Origin: Candidatus Competibacteraceae bacterium
GTDB lineage: Bacteria; Pseudomonadota; Gammaproteobacteria; Competibacterales; Competibacteraceae
DNA: 64,000 nucleotides
Direction: 5' to 3'
Assembly (NCBI GenBank): GCA_016713505.1
Contig: JADJPA010000002.1
Location: forward strand, 248,001 to 312,000
Part shown: one piece after another, positions 15,512 through 23,652 of the stretch
Layout: each line of letters begins with the position of its first letter
Numbering within the stretch: position 1 is the stretch's first letter
The notes under the pieces: model-generated
What the model saw: only the letters and a program-made list of their open reading frames with translations
Databases searched by the model: none
Told to the model about the DNA's origin: nothing
Position numbers and translations under genes: made by a program

Positions 15512-16654
15512 TCACCGCGGCGAACGCATCGCCTGAATGATCCGGCACAAGCGCGCGGTGGCGGCTTCGATCAACGGTTCTCCCGCGCGCATAGCCTCCG
15601 CTAGAGTCATCGGCTGGTCGCAAATACTCAACAGTGCATCAATACCGTGAGTCAGCAGATCGTCAGCGCCATCGCCCAACGCACCGGAAAGGCAAAACAC
15701 CGGCACTTTGAATTGTTTGGCGACTTTGGCGACGCCGACCGGCGCTTTGCCGAATGCGGTCTGAAAATCGGTGCGGCCCTCGCCGGTGATGACAAAGGAC
15801 GCTTCTTTGACCACCTCAGCGAAATGCACGGCGTCCAACACGATGTCGACACCGGGCCGGAGCTGGGCGGTGGTGAAAAACAACATGGCCGCACCGAGGC
15901 CACCCGCCGCGCCCGCGCCCGGTTGTTCCGCCGCCTGCCGTCCGGTCGCCGCCGTCGCGAGAGCGGCGAAGTAGGCGAGGGCGGCGTCCAGCTCGGCGAC
16001 CACCTCTGGCGTCGCGCCTTTTTGCGGCCCGAACACGGCGGACGCGCCGCGCGGCCCGCAGAGCGGATTGTCCACGTCGCAAGCGACGGTGATCTCGGTT
16101 TCCCGCAAGCGCGGATCGAGCCCATCCAAATGAATCCGTCTGAGACGCGCCAGCGCCGCGCCGCCGTAGGGCAGTTCCGCACCATCGTCGCCCGTAAAAC
16201 GGATGCCCAATGCCTGCGCTAGCCCGACCCCGCCGTCGTTGGTAGCGCTGCCGCCGATGCCGAGAATGATTTTGCGTAGGCCCACATCAAGCGCGGCGCG
16301 CAGCAATTCGCCGGTGCCAAAGGTCGTAGTGATGCGAGGATTGCGTTGTTCGGTAGTCAATAGGGGAAGGCCGGAGGCAGCAGCCATTTCGACGACAGCG
16401 GTCTTGCCGTCACCGAGGATGCCCCACTGAGCGGTGACTGGGTCACCCAGCGGGCCGGTGACTTGGGTTTGACGAAGCTGGCCGTTGGTGGCGGTGATTA
16501 ACGCCTCGACCGTGCCCTCACCGCCGTCGGCGATGGGAATTTTACAAACCTGGGCGGTTGGGAATACCTGCCGGATGCCGCGCTCCATCGCTTGGGCAAC
16601 CGCGACAGCGGAAACACTACCTTTGTAGGAATCGGGGGCGACGACGACACGCAA
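15512..16654 (-). CDS. Glycerate 2-kinase (GarK/GlxK type)
   Basis: A 380-residue class II glycerate kinase of normal length. Signatures: MRVVVAPDSYKGSVSA at the N-terminus, IPIADGGEGTVEAL, the glycine-rich GIGGSATNDGGVG, ACDVDNPLCGPRGA, FGPQKGA and FVITGEGRTDFQTAFGKAP. These enzymes phosphorylate D-glycerate with ATP to 2-phosphoglycerate in the glyoxylate/glycerate route. No glyoxylate carboligase or tartronate semialdehyde reductase is adjacent, so it appears to stand alone. Start at ATG 16654. Confidence 0.93.
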   Translation of the reverse strand: MRVVVAPDSYKGSVSAVAVAQAMERGIRQVFPTAQVCKIPIADGGEGTVEALITATNGQLRQTQVTGPLGDPVTAQWGILGDGKTAVVEMAAASGLPLLTTEQRNPRITTTFGTGELLRAALDVGLRKIILGIGGSATNDGGVGLAQALGIRFTGDDGAELPYGGAALARLRRIHLDGLDPRLRETEITVACDVDNPLCGPRGASAVFGPQKGATPEVVAELDAALAYFAALATAATGRQAAEQPGAGAAGGLGAAMLFFTTAQLRPGVDIVLDAVHFAEVVKEASFVITGEGRTDFQTAFGKAPVGVAKVAKQFKVPVFCLSGALGDGADDLLTHGIDALLSICDQPMTLAEAMRAGEPLIEAATARLCRIIQAMRSPR

Positions 16655-16865
16655 GATCCGTCTCCATCTAGGCCAAAGCAGGCTATTAGCCTATTGATCC
16701 TATGCGGGATATTGACCCATGACAAGAGAATTCCCTAACTGGCGGATTTGATCGAGCGCCGCATCAAGCGTGGAGTCGGCGCTGCTTTGCGCGCTGGCGC
16801 AACAGTCACTGAACCGGCGCGGTGTGCCTCTTTAAGCGTTTGATGGTTGGCGGCCAGATATTGGC

Positions 16866-17903
16866 TCAGCCGCCGGTATGATTCATATGCCGCGGGATGA
16901 CCGGTTGTCTGTCCAGTTGAAAATCGTGGCCGCGCGGCTTGAAGGTCATGGCATCGATGATAGCCTGTTTTAAGCGTTCCCGATTGCCGGGATAAGCGCG
17001 CAAAGTGTGTTTCAAATCGACCGAATGCTCCTGCCCCAAACAGAGCAGCAAGCGGCCTTCAGCGGATACCCGCACCCGATTGCAGTCGCCGCAAAAGTTG
17101 TGGCTGTGAGGTGAAATAAAGCCGATGCGACTGTGGGTATCGGGAATGCGGTAATACCGCGCCGGCCCGCCAGTGGTTTCCGTGGTTGGAATCAATTCAA
17201 AAACTTGCGCCAGATCGGCCCGGATGGCGTCGCTGGAATAATAGGCCTCGGCCCGGTCATGATCGCCGATCTCGCCCAACGGCATTTCTTCGATAAAGCT
17301 GATATCCAAACCGCTATCGAGCGCGAACCGCACTAGATCGACCACTTCATCGTGGTTGCGATGCTTTAGAATCACCGCGTTGAGCTTGATGCGCTGAAAG
17401 CCGGCGGCTTGCGCGGCTCGAATGCCTTGCAATACCGTCTCCAGCTCACCGCTGCGGGTGATGCGGCGAAACCGCGCTGGATCGAGGCTATCCAGACTGA
17501 TGTTCAGCCGCGCCACCCCGGCGGCCTTGAGATCGGCGGCCAATCGCTCCAGTTGCGAGCCGTTAGTGGTCAGCACCAGCTCCGCCAGACCGCGCTCCCG
17601 CAACCGGCCTAGTTGCTGAAACAGCCACAGTACGTTGTGTCGGACCAGCGGCTCGCCGCCGGTGATACGGATTTTGCGCACGCCCAATTCCACGAACGCC
17701 TGACCCAGCACCGTCAGTTCTTCCAAGGTCAGAATTTGCGCGCGCGGCAGGAATTTCATCTGCTCGCTCATGCAGTAGACGCAGCGAAAATCGCAGCGAT
17801 CCGTCACTGAAAACCGCACGTAGTCGATCCGACGGCCGAAGCCGTCGATCAAAGTGGGCGCGGAACCCGCGTTTTCAGTATCGTTTAGCGTGGAAAGAGT
17901 CAC
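16866..17903 (-). CDS. moaA: GTP 3',8-cyclase MoaA
   Basis: A 345-residue radical SAM enzyme for the first step of molybdenum cofactor synthesis (GTP to 3',8-cyclo-GTP). Visible: CDFRCVYC (CX3CX2C, residues 37-44), KIRITGGEPLVR, TTNGSQL, LNISLDSLD, the second cluster FCGDCNRVRVSAEGRLLLCLG, and the C-terminal GG doublet needed for activity in homologues. Length fits the family. No other moa gene is adjacent. The start at 17903 is preceded by weak ribosome binding; the N-terminal 15 residues are variable in the family, so a start a few codons inside is possible. Confidence 0.96.
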   Translation of the reverse strand: MTLSTLNDTENAGSAPTLIDGFGRRIDYVRFSVTDRCDFRCVYCMSEQMKFLPRAQILTLEELTVLGQAFVELGVRKIRITGGEPLVRHNVLWLFQQLGRLRERGLAELVLTTNGSQLERLAADLKAAGVARLNISLDSLDPARFRRITRSGELETVLQGIRAAQAAGFQRIKLNAVILKHRNHDEVVDLVRFALDSGLDISFIEEMPLGEIGDHDRAEAYYSSDAIRADLAQVFELIPTTETTGGPARYYRIPDTHSRIGFISPHSHNFCGDCNRVRVSAEGRLLLCLGQEHSVDLKHTLRAYPGNRERLKQAIIDAMTFKPRGHDFQLDRQPVIPRHMNHTGG

Positions 17904-17969
17904 AGTTTGCTACAGTTTGCTGATGAGTAAGTGCGATCGCCAGCAACAGCTCTTCACTGATTTTACAAC

Positions 17970-18521
17970 TTAACCGGCGTGCTTTTTGACCCAGGCAGCG
18001 TACTGATTCATCCAATCTTGCAGGAACTTGCGGCTGCCCTCGCCAATGTTGCCCGCCTCGTCAAATAGCCCGTCCTTGGCTTGGATAAACGCCTCCGGCT
18101 GGCCCAGTGTTGGCATGTTCAGATAAGCCAGGATAGTGCGCAAGTGCTGCTGCGCCAAGGCGGTGCCGATAGCGCCGACCGAAACGCCGACGACCCCCGC
18201 CGGCTTGCCGCTCCACGCGCTCTGGCCGTAGGGGCGCGAGGCGTGGTCGATGGCGTTTTTGAGCACGCCGGGGATCGAACGGTTGTACTCCGGGGTGACG
18301 AACAGCACGCCTTGCGCGGCGGTGATCTCGGCTTTCAGCCGTTTGACCGATTCGGCCGGATTGCCGTCATCGTCCTGATTGTAGAGCGGTAAATCGCTGA
18401 TCTTAACCGTCTTGAACGAAAATTCCGCCGGCGCCAGCTTAACGAGGGCGTTGGCGAGCTTGGCGTTGAAGGAATCGCGGCGGAGGCTGCCGACGACAAC
18501 GGCGATGGAATATTGAGCCAT
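17970..18521 (-). CDS. NADPH-dependent FMN reductase
   Basis: A 183-residue flavodoxin-fold protein of the NADPH-dependent FMN reductase family (ChrR/YieF/azoreductase type). GSLRRDSFNAKLANAL near residue 12 is the phosphate-binding loop, TPEYNRSIPGVLKNAIDH (residues 76-93) is the family signature, and KPAGVVGVSVGAIGTALAQQ follows. It should reduce quinones, chromate or azo compounds with NAD(P)H. It begins with ATG after an AGGAG sequence and lies 30 bp downstream of the ygiD-like gene, so the two probably share a transcript that faces the HxlR regulator. Confidence 0.92.
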   Translation of the reverse strand: MAQYSIAVVVGSLRRDSFNAKLANALVKLAPAEFSFKTVKISDLPLYNQDDDGNPAESVKRLKAEITAAQGVLFVTPEYNRSIPGVLKNAIDHASRPYGQSAWSGKPAGVVGVSVGAIGTALAQQHLRTILAYLNMPTLGQPEAFIQAKDGLFDEAGNIGEGSRKFLQDWMNQYAAWVKKHAG

Positions 18522-18551
18522 AATGATCTCCTAATGGGGATGGTTGGGGCG

Positions 18552-19358
18552 CTACTGCAAGATGAAAGAGCGCATCGACAGCGACGCCAGATCGAAGCCG
18601 ACATTGAAAAATTCTAGCCGGTCTTTTTCAGCGGCCGCACCGAGCGGATAAAGCACCGGCAGGTAATGTTCGACCGTGGGATGCGAAAGCCGTGCGATCT
18701 CACCCAGTGCCTGATAATGAGCGGTGGCCCGAAAATCCCGTGCTTCCAATTTGGCGGTCAGATCGGCATCGAAGGCTTCGGCCCAGTCGTAAGGGGGTGC
18801 GCCCGGCCGCATGGCGCGCAGGTTATGGACGATGTTGCCGCTGCCCAGAATCATAATCCCCTTATCGCGCAACGGCTTGAGTTCGCGCGCCAGCTCGAAG
18901 TGCTCTACCGGTGACCGAGATAAATCGAGCGACAGCTGAAGCGTGGGAATATCCGCCGCCGGAAACAAGTGCATCAGAACCGACCAAGCGCCGTGATCCA
19001 ACCCCCACTCGGTATCCACTTGTACCGGCACCGACCGCACCAGCCGGATCACCGCTTCCGCCGCCTCTGGCGCGCCAGGAGCGGGGTATTGCTGGGCGTA
19101 CAACTCGGCCGGGAAGCCGCCGAAGTCGTGAATGGTTTTCGGTCGCTGGCCGACATGAACTCGCGTCGTTCCATGGGTCATCCAGTGCGCGGACACGCAC
19201 AAAATGGCGCGCGGCCGGGGCAGCGACTGACCGATCTTGCGCCAAGTTTGGCTGAAACGGTTGTCCTCGATAGCATTCATCGGGGTGCCGTGGCCGACGA
19301 ACAGCGCTGGCATTCGAGGCGTGGCGGGAAGGTTGGCGAAGGCGTCGGGACCGGACAT
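18552..19358 (-). CDS. ygiD: YgiD-like 4,5-DOPA extradiol dioxygenase family protein
   Basis: A 268-residue member of the LigB-like extradiol ring-cleavage family. Features: PALFVGHGTPMNAIEDN (metal His), CVSAHWMT (second His), KTIHDFGGFPAELY, WGLDHGAWSVL, LGSGNIVHNLR and PTVEHYLPVLYPLGA. Bacterial YgiD opens L-DOPA between carbons 4 and 5 in vitro; the natural substrate is unknown. I keep the first ATG, but a start at codon 16 would leave the conserved domain intact. Partnered with an FMN reductase and a divergent HxlR regulator, it probably belongs to a quinone or phenol response. Confidence 0.88.
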   Translation of the reverse strand: MSGPDAFANLPATPRMPALFVGHGTPMNAIEDNRFSQTWRKIGQSLPRPRAILCVSAHWMTHGTTRVHVGQRPKTIHDFGGFPAELYAQQYPAPGAPEAAEAVIRLVRSVPVQVDTEWGLDHGAWSVLMHLFPAADIPTLQLSLDLSRSPVEHFELARELKPLRDKGIMILGSGNIVHNLRAMRPGAPPYDWAEAFDADLTAKLEARDFRATAHYQALGEIARLSHPTVEHYLPVLYPLGAAAEKDRLEFFNVGFDLASLSMRSFILQ

Positions 19359-19397
19359 TGAGGCGTTCCGTGACAGAGGGGTTTAGGTTCGCGGCTC

Positions 19398-19420
19398 TTT
19401 CAACCCTTTCGGGGTTGAAA
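19398..19420. repeat. Inverted repeat in the leader of the ygiD-like gene
   Basis: TTTCAACCC (19398-19406) and GGGTTGAAA (19412-19420) form a perfect 9-bp inverted repeat with a five-base loop. It lies about 40 bp upstream of the ygiD-like start and has no T-run, so it is more likely an mRNA structure or binding site than a terminator. Confidence 0.4.
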
Positions 19421-19495
19421 TCGGGGGAACGGTGCGTGGCCACAGCCGCGAAAACCACTGGCAGCATAGTGGATTTCGCGTGATTGTGGTAGAGA

Positions 19496-19511
19496 GTTAC
19501 TTTTCTGTAAC
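19496..19511. promoter_or_regulatory. Candidate HxlR operator
   Basis: GTTACTTTTCTGTAAC is an inverted repeat GTTAC-N6-GTAAC placed 25 bp before the HxlR gene and about 140 bp before the divergent ygiD-like gene. The spacing suits a dimeric winged-helix regulator, and autoregulation is the simplest reading. Confidence 0.5.
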
Positions 19512-19535
19512 CACCTAAATATCAAGGGTATAGCT

Positions 19536-19997
19536 ATGAACAGACCGACTAACGATCCTCCGCCCCCATTCGGCCCTGGCCGCACTCGTTGCCGCTTGGA
19601 AAGATGCCTGGATGTAGTGTCGGGAGCTTGGACGCTGCGGATTCTTTGGTGTCTGCTCGATGGCCAGCCCCACCGTTTTTCTGAAATCGAACGGCGCATT
19701 GCGGGTATTTCGGCCAAGGTGCTCGCCAGCAAGCTGCGGGATTTGGAGCGGCACCAGATCATCCAGCGCCACGCGTTAGGATCCGCGATACCGCATGTCG
19801 AATACCAACTGACGGAACGTGGCCGGGCCTTCGAGCCGATCTTCCAGGCGATGGAGCAGGCGGCCCAGCAGTTGTTTCCCGACCCAGGGGAAAGCGGCGA
19901 AACCGAAGCGGTCAGCCCAATCGAAGAATCCGATCTTTTCAAACCCCACTCGAAACCGCCTCTAGAACCGCGCCAGAAGCCCGTACAGGCGTTTTGA
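19536..19997 (+). CDS. HxlR-family transcriptional regulator
   Basis: A 153-residue HxlR/MarR-like winged-helix protein. The family core runs from about residue 18 to 110: CRLERCLDVVSGAWTLRILW, then HRFSEIERRIAGISAKVLASKL, RDLERHQIIQR, and YQLTERGRAFEPI. The Cys near the start of the domain (RCRLERC) is in the region where redox-sensing members of this family keep a reactive cysteine. Divergent orientation relative to an FMN reductase/dioxygenase pair suggests it senses quinones or aldehydes. The C-terminal 40 residues are proline-rich and probably disordered. Confidence 0.9.
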   Translation: MNRPTNDPPPPFGPGRTRCRLERCLDVVSGAWTLRILWCLLDGQPHRFSEIERRIAGISAKVLASKLRDLERHQIIQRHALGSAIPHVEYQLTERGRAFEPIFQAMEQAAQQLFPDPGESGETEAVSPIEESDLFKPHSKPPLEPRQKPVQAF

Positions 19998-20039
19998 CGG
20001 ATTTTCCTACCTAGGGTAGCGGGTCAACCTGAAAATCGC

Positions 20040-20714
20040 TTAAATCGCCTTCCAGCGAGTCTGATACAGCGGTTCGATCGGGGGTGGCGGTTTGGGCGCC
20101 ATCGGCTGCATGGTGACCCAGAGTTCGCCCCGCGCCGCCTCCGGCACGCCCGCTGGCATCGGCAAGGTGCGGGCGCCGCCATCGTCCGGTAAGACACCGA
20201 GCATCACCGGCGGCGAATCGGCGGGTTTCAGCCACAGAAAACAGCGTTGGTCGGAGGGCATCGCCATCGGTCGCAGGTTACTGACGTGCAAGCGGCCATC
20301 GTCCGTCCGCGCCACCGTCCATAACAGCTCCCGTTGCTTGCCACGAATGGCCGCAAAGCTCATATCCGCTTCCGAGAGGGGCGCCATCAGTTGCGGCGCT
20401 AGCGCGACGACCGTCGCCAATGCTCCAGCCGCCGCCCAGCCGCGCCAAAACGTCAGGCTGTCCCACCACGACCGGCGCGGTTCGGCGGCGAACAATCGCT
20501 GCTGGAGGGCGTCCCAAACCTCCGGCGGCGGTGAGACCGGGGGGCTGTCAACCGTCAGTCGGTTCAAGCGACGCTCCCAGTCGGCCACCGCCCGACGCAA
20601 CATCGGATGCGCCGGCAGCAAGCGTTCGAAGCGGCGGCGGGCGGACCCGTGCAAAGTACCCAACACATACTCGGCAGCCAACCGGTCGCGCCAGAGGGAA
20701 TGCGAGTCATTCAT
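20040..20714 (-). CDS. Anti-sigma factor of the RskA type
   Basis: A 224-residue protein started at the ATG at 20714, which overlaps the sigma-factor stop as ATGA. The N-terminal ~80 residues are a helical anti-sigma domain (RLAAEYVLGTLHGSARRRFERLL, then RRAVADWERRLNRL), followed by a single membrane segment (WAAAGALATVVALAPQLMA, about residues 90-110) and a periplasmic RskA_C domain with LWTVARTDDGRLHV and WLKPADSPPVMLGVLP. It would hold the partner ECF sigma factor at the membrane until a signal arrives. The immediate context is a bufferin operon, so a metal-related stress signal is likely. Confidence 0.88.
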   Translation of the reverse strand: MNDSHSLWRDRLAAEYVLGTLHGSARRRFERLLPAHPMLRRAVADWERRLNRLTVDSPPVSPPPEVWDALQQRLFAAEPRRSWWDSLTFWRGWAAAGALATVVALAPQLMAPLSEADMSFAAIRGKQRELLWTVARTDDGRLHVSNLRPMAMPSDQRCFLWLKPADSPPVMLGVLPDDGGARTLPMPAGVPEAARGELWVTMQPMAPKPPPPIEPLYQTRWKAI

Positions 20715-21268
20715 GACGCCTCCCCCAAACAGATTTTCAGGCGTTGCAAACTGCGCCGCACCCAAGCCTTGACCGTTCCCAGCGGCCGATCGAGCGACCG
20801 CGCGATAGCGTCGTGGGTCAAGCCCTCGAAATAGGCCAGTAACACGGCGCGGCGCGGTTCCGGCTCCAACGCCTCCAAACAGCGGGCCAGCGCGCTGTCG
20901 CCTTGCTGGACATACATTTCCTCTTCGGGGCTCAAGCCCGGGTCGGCCATCCTCGCCCAGCCGTCATCATCCAATTCGGCGCGGTGGCGGTGGTCGCCCC
21001 GTCGCAACCGGTCGATGGCGAGATGGCGGACGATACTGCCCATCCAGGTGATCGGCTGGCCGAGTTGGGACCGATAGTCTCCCGCGCGCTGCCAGATCCG
21101 CACGAAACCCTCTTGCAACAAATCGGCCGCCGAATCCCGGTCGCGCGTCAGCTTCAACAACAGGCCGTACAGAATGGGCGAGGTTTGCTGGTAAAGCGCT
21201 TCAAAGGCGCGACGGTCGCGCAAGGCACAGCGGGCGAGCAGGTCGGCCAGCAAGTCGTGAGATGCCAT
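20711..21268 (-). CDS. ECF RNA polymerase sigma factor
   Basis: A 185-residue sigma-70 family ECF factor. I start at the ATG at 21268 (MASHDLLADLL), since the longer frame upstream is not protein-like. Region 2 spans about residues 20-90 (RRAFEALYQQTSPILYGLL, SAADLLQEGFVRIWQRAGDY, WMGSIVRHLAIDRLRR). Region 4 spans about 120-180 (CLEALEPEPRRAVLLAYFEG, LTHDAIARSLDRPLGTVKAWVRRSLQRL). It has the short two-domain layout of RpoE/SigK-like factors. It is co-directional with and 118 bp downstream of bufC, and overlaps its anti-sigma gene. Confidence 0.93.
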   Translation of the reverse strand: MASHDLLADLLARCALRDRRAFEALYQQTSPILYGLLLKLTRDRDSAADLLQEGFVRIWQRAGDYRSQLGQPITWMGSIVRHLAIDRLRRGDHRHRAELDDDGWARMADPGLSPEEEMYVQQGDSALARCLEALEPEPRRAVLLAYFEGLTHDAIARSLDRPLGTVKAWVRRSLQRLKICLGEAS

Positions 21269-21386
21269 TGAGAGTGTTCGAACAGTGGGTCGAATGACGC
21301 AGTATAAGCGGGATCGGGCGCGCTCACCGCCAATTCCCGCGATCGCCCGCCGCGGCCACCGTCCCAGCGAAGCGTCCGCGCCGCGT

Positions 21387-22175
21387 TCAACCGCTGCCAC
21401 CGCAGCTATCCTCCCAGGAGAACACCAACAGCTCGTCATTGAGGAACCGAGCGAGCGCGACCGCGCAATCAAACATCGAATCCCGCCCGGCGGCTATCGC
21501 CACCGCCTCGGCCAGCGGACGGTTTTCCGCGAACGCCGCCAGCAAAGCAAATTCTCCGACGGCCGACAACCGCTGGCGCACCGCTCCTTTTTGCCGCCAT
21601 ACCAGCACGGATTCAGCGCGGCTGAGATCGACCGCTTCCAAGGGTTCGCCGGCGGGCTGGTGTGCGTCCCAGATGGCGTGAATCGGCCAGAGCGATTCCA
21701 ATAAACGGGCGGAAGGGTGCGGCCTCAAATACAGCTCGCCCAAGCCAGCCGGCGGCGCGGCGGCGAGTTGGGCCGGCGTCAGCGGCTCTCGCTCGACCGC
21801 GAACAAGGCTTCGTTGCGAGCCCACTCCAGCCGGGCGACATCCGCCAGCCACGGCAATTCCGCCAAGGGTTGAAAGTCGGCCAGAAACCCCGGCAAATGG
21901 CCGCCGTACTCATACAGCACCGGCCGACGGGGCGGATGGCGGGCCGCGAACGCCAGCGCGGTAGCGGTAAAGCACTCAACGCCAACCAATTGCCGGACCA
22001 CGGGAAACGCGGCCTCCAGCACGCTCGACAACGCATGACGAACGTTGTTGCGATAGACCGCCAAGCGTCGTTCGCGCTGCCCGAAGGAGTCGGCCAGCAC
22101 CTCCAGCAATTCCCGCTCCGAGCCGCCCGCCAGCACGGCCCGAGCGAAACGCTCTTGCAGTTCAGCCAGCCGCAT
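21387..22175 (-). CDS. bufC: HvfC/BufC-type DUF2063 protein, bufferin maturation partner
   Basis: A 262-residue protein. The ATG at 22175 has GAGG six bases upstream and overlaps the end of bufB by 14 bp. The first ~95 residues match the DUF2063 helical domain (LQERFARAVL, RRLAVYRNNVRHALSSVLEAAFPVVRQLVG, PVLYEYGGHLPGFLADF, then LPWLADVARLEWARNEAL). In characterised bufferin systems the DUF2063 protein partners with the DUF692 enzyme and is required for modification, probably by presenting the precursor. It is often annotated as a putative DNA-binding protein, which is probably wrong in this context. Confidence 0.88.
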   Translation of the reverse strand: MRLAELQERFARAVLAGGSERELLEVLADSFGQRERRLAVYRNNVRHALSSVLEAAFPVVRQLVGVECFTATALAFAARHPPRRPVLYEYGGHLPGFLADFQPLAELPWLADVARLEWARNEALFAVEREPLTPAQLAAAPPAGLGELYLRPHPSARLLESLWPIHAIWDAHQPAGEPLEAVDLSRAESVLVWRQKGAVRQRLSAVGEFALLAAFAENRPLAEAVAIAAGRDSMFDCAVALARFLNDELLVFSWEDSCGGSG

Positions 22176-23025
22176 CGCTCGCCTCACGCAGACAGGCTTC
22201 GGCCCGCTCGGCTTCGGCCAACAGCACCGGCAATGCCGGAATATGGGTGTCCCATTCCATCAGCACCGGCTTGGGACCGGTGCGCGCCAGCGTGGCCGCC
22301 AGCAAGCGCCAAACGGGTTCGATCACCGCCGAGCCATGATCGTCGATCAACAAGTCGCCGAATGCGGTCGCCACTCGGGCGTGGCCGGCGATGTGGATTT
22401 CCCCGACCGCCGCCAGCGGCAGCCGATCCAAGGACGCCATCGGATCGGTGCCCTGATTCAGCGCGCTGACGTACAGATTGTTCACATCCAACAGCAGGCC
22501 GCAGCCGGTGCGGCGCGCCAGCTCCGCTAGAAACTCAGCTTCATCCCAGTCCGATTCAGTAAATCGCAGGTAAGCGGACGGATTTTCGACCAACAAACGC
22601 CGGCCGAACGCTTCTTGGGCGAGATCGATGTTCGCCGCCACCACAGCCAACGCCTCACGGGTGTAGGGCAAGGGCAGCAAATCGGCCAGAAAAATGCCAT
22701 CCGGCGCCGTGGACCACGCCAGATGCTCGGAGATCAACTCCGGCTCCAACCGGTCGTACAACGCCCGCAACCGCGCCAGATGCGCCCGGTCCAGCCCTTC
22801 CGCCGAACCCAGCGACAAACCCACCCCGTGACAGCTCAGCGGATAGTCGCTTCGCAGCCGCTCCAACGCCGCGACGCGCGGGCCGCCCGGAGCGAGGTAA
22901 TTTTCGCTGTGAACCTCCAGCCACGCCGCTGGCTGCGGCGCGGCCAGAAAGTCCGGCAGGTGAAGATGGCGCAGTCCGATTCCCGCTTGATTGGGAACGA
23001 CGGTGCGGCTGCGGGTCTCGGTCAC
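22162..23025 (-). CDS. bufB: DUF692 multinuclear non-heme iron oxidative enzyme (MNIO), bufferin maturase
   Basis: A 287-residue TIM-barrel metalloenzyme of the DUF692/MNIO family. I use the GTG at 23025, five bases after the bufA stop, instead of an upstream start inside bufA; the length then equals that of other family members. Signatures: GIGLRHLHLPDF, WLEVHSENYL, CHGVGLSLG, ELISEHLAW, LLVENPSAYL, LLLDVNNLYVSALN, GEIHIAGHA and LLIDDHGSAV. MNIO enzymes use two or three iron ions to oxidise cysteine residues in a precursor peptide; in bufferins this yields thiooxazole heterocycles. The substrate is almost certainly the BufA peptide encoded immediately upstream. Confidence 0.95.
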   Translation of the reverse strand: MTETRSRTVVPNQAGIGLRHLHLPDFLAAPQPAAWLEVHSENYLAPGGPRVAALERLRSDYPLSCHGVGLSLGSAEGLDRAHLARLRALYDRLEPELISEHLAWSTAPDGIFLADLLPLPYTREALAVVAANIDLAQEAFGRRLLVENPSAYLRFTESDWDEAEFLAELARRTGCGLLLDVNNLYVSALNQGTDPMASLDRLPLAAVGEIHIAGHARVATAFGDLLIDDHGSAVIEPVWRLLAATLARTGPKPVLMEWDTHIPALPVLLAEAERAEACLREASDAAG

Positions 23026-23030
23026 GCCGC

Positions 23031-23321
23031 TCAGCTCGACGCCGGTTTGCCTTGACCCTTGAACGCTTTCATCTGACCCCCCATCTTCTCGCAGGTGCCT
23101 TTGGCGACATACTTCCATTCCTGACCGTCATAGCTGGTTTTGGAGTGACCGGAGCAATCGTGCGTGCCGGCGGCGCTGGCGCAATCGTTCTCGCCGGCCT
23201 TGGCGATGCCGTAGCACTTGTCCTGATTTTCTTTGGCGGCGAACGCTGGGCTCGCCACCATGCTCAAGGCTCCAGCGACAGCGGCGGCGAGCGTGAGGTG
23301 GTTCAAGGCGGTTTTGGTCAT
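23031..23321 (-). CDS. bufA: Bufferin precursor (DUF2282), exported metal-binding RiPP
   Basis: A 96-residue precursor starting at the ATG at 23321 after GAGGAA. Residues 1-29 are a Sec signal peptide (LTLAAAVAGALSMVASPAFAA), which is typical for bufferins, RiPPs that leave through Sec. The mature part has the four conserved cysteines in the DUF2282 order: DKCYGIAKAGENDCAS, THDCSGHS and GTCEKMGG. In studied bufferins the two central cysteines are turned into thiooxazoles by the MNIO enzyme and the product chelates copper in the periplasm. A 13-bp palindrome lies upstream. The ECF sigma and anti-sigma genes at the far end of the same gene row are the probable regulators. Confidence 0.94.
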   Translation of the reverse strand: MTKTALNHLTLAAAVAGALSMVASPAFAAKENQDKCYGIAKAGENDCASAAGTHDCSGHSKTSYDGQEWKYVAKGTCEKMGGQMKAFKGQGKPASS

Positions 23322-23358
23322 GACAGTGTTCCTCAAGGCTAAGGGTTGGTAATGCGAG

Positions 23359-23371
23359 CCGAACTGTTCGG
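23359..23371. promoter_or_regulatory. Perfect 13-bp palindrome upstream of bufA
   Basis: CCGAACTGTTCGG lies 38 bp upstream of the bufA start. It could be an operator or form part of the transcript leader. I could not identify an ECF-type -35/-10 pair with confidence. Confidence 0.35.
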
Positions 23372-23565
23372 TCCGACATGATTGCTTACGGGATCGAGCC
23401 GGTTTTGGATGCAAGGCGCAAATGATTTTCTGACCGTCGGTTGTCGAGCGCGGTCTCGGTCATCGGGAATTTACTGTTTTTGGGGACGTTAGGAATTTAT
23501 CCCGACCACCGATTTTTGAGTATTTTAATCGGTTTTGAAAACTTGGAAAAAACGGCGACGACGCT

Positions 23566-23606
23566 CGTTTAAAAACGTTTAAAGACGTTTAAAAGAAACG
23601 TTTAAA
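23566..23606 (+). repeat. Four CGTTTAAA repeats in the AT-rich part of the replication origin
   Basis: CGTTTAAA occurs at 23566, 23576, 23586 and 23599, that is with 10, 10 and 13 base spacing, inside a strongly AT-rich segment just before the iterons. In iteron plasmids short AT-rich repeats beside the iterons form the DNA-unwinding element where the origin melts. That role is inferred from position and composition. Confidence 0.6.
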
Positions 23607-23652
23607 GAATGTTTAGGTTGAAAATTTATTTTAAAAATCAATATACTATAAC

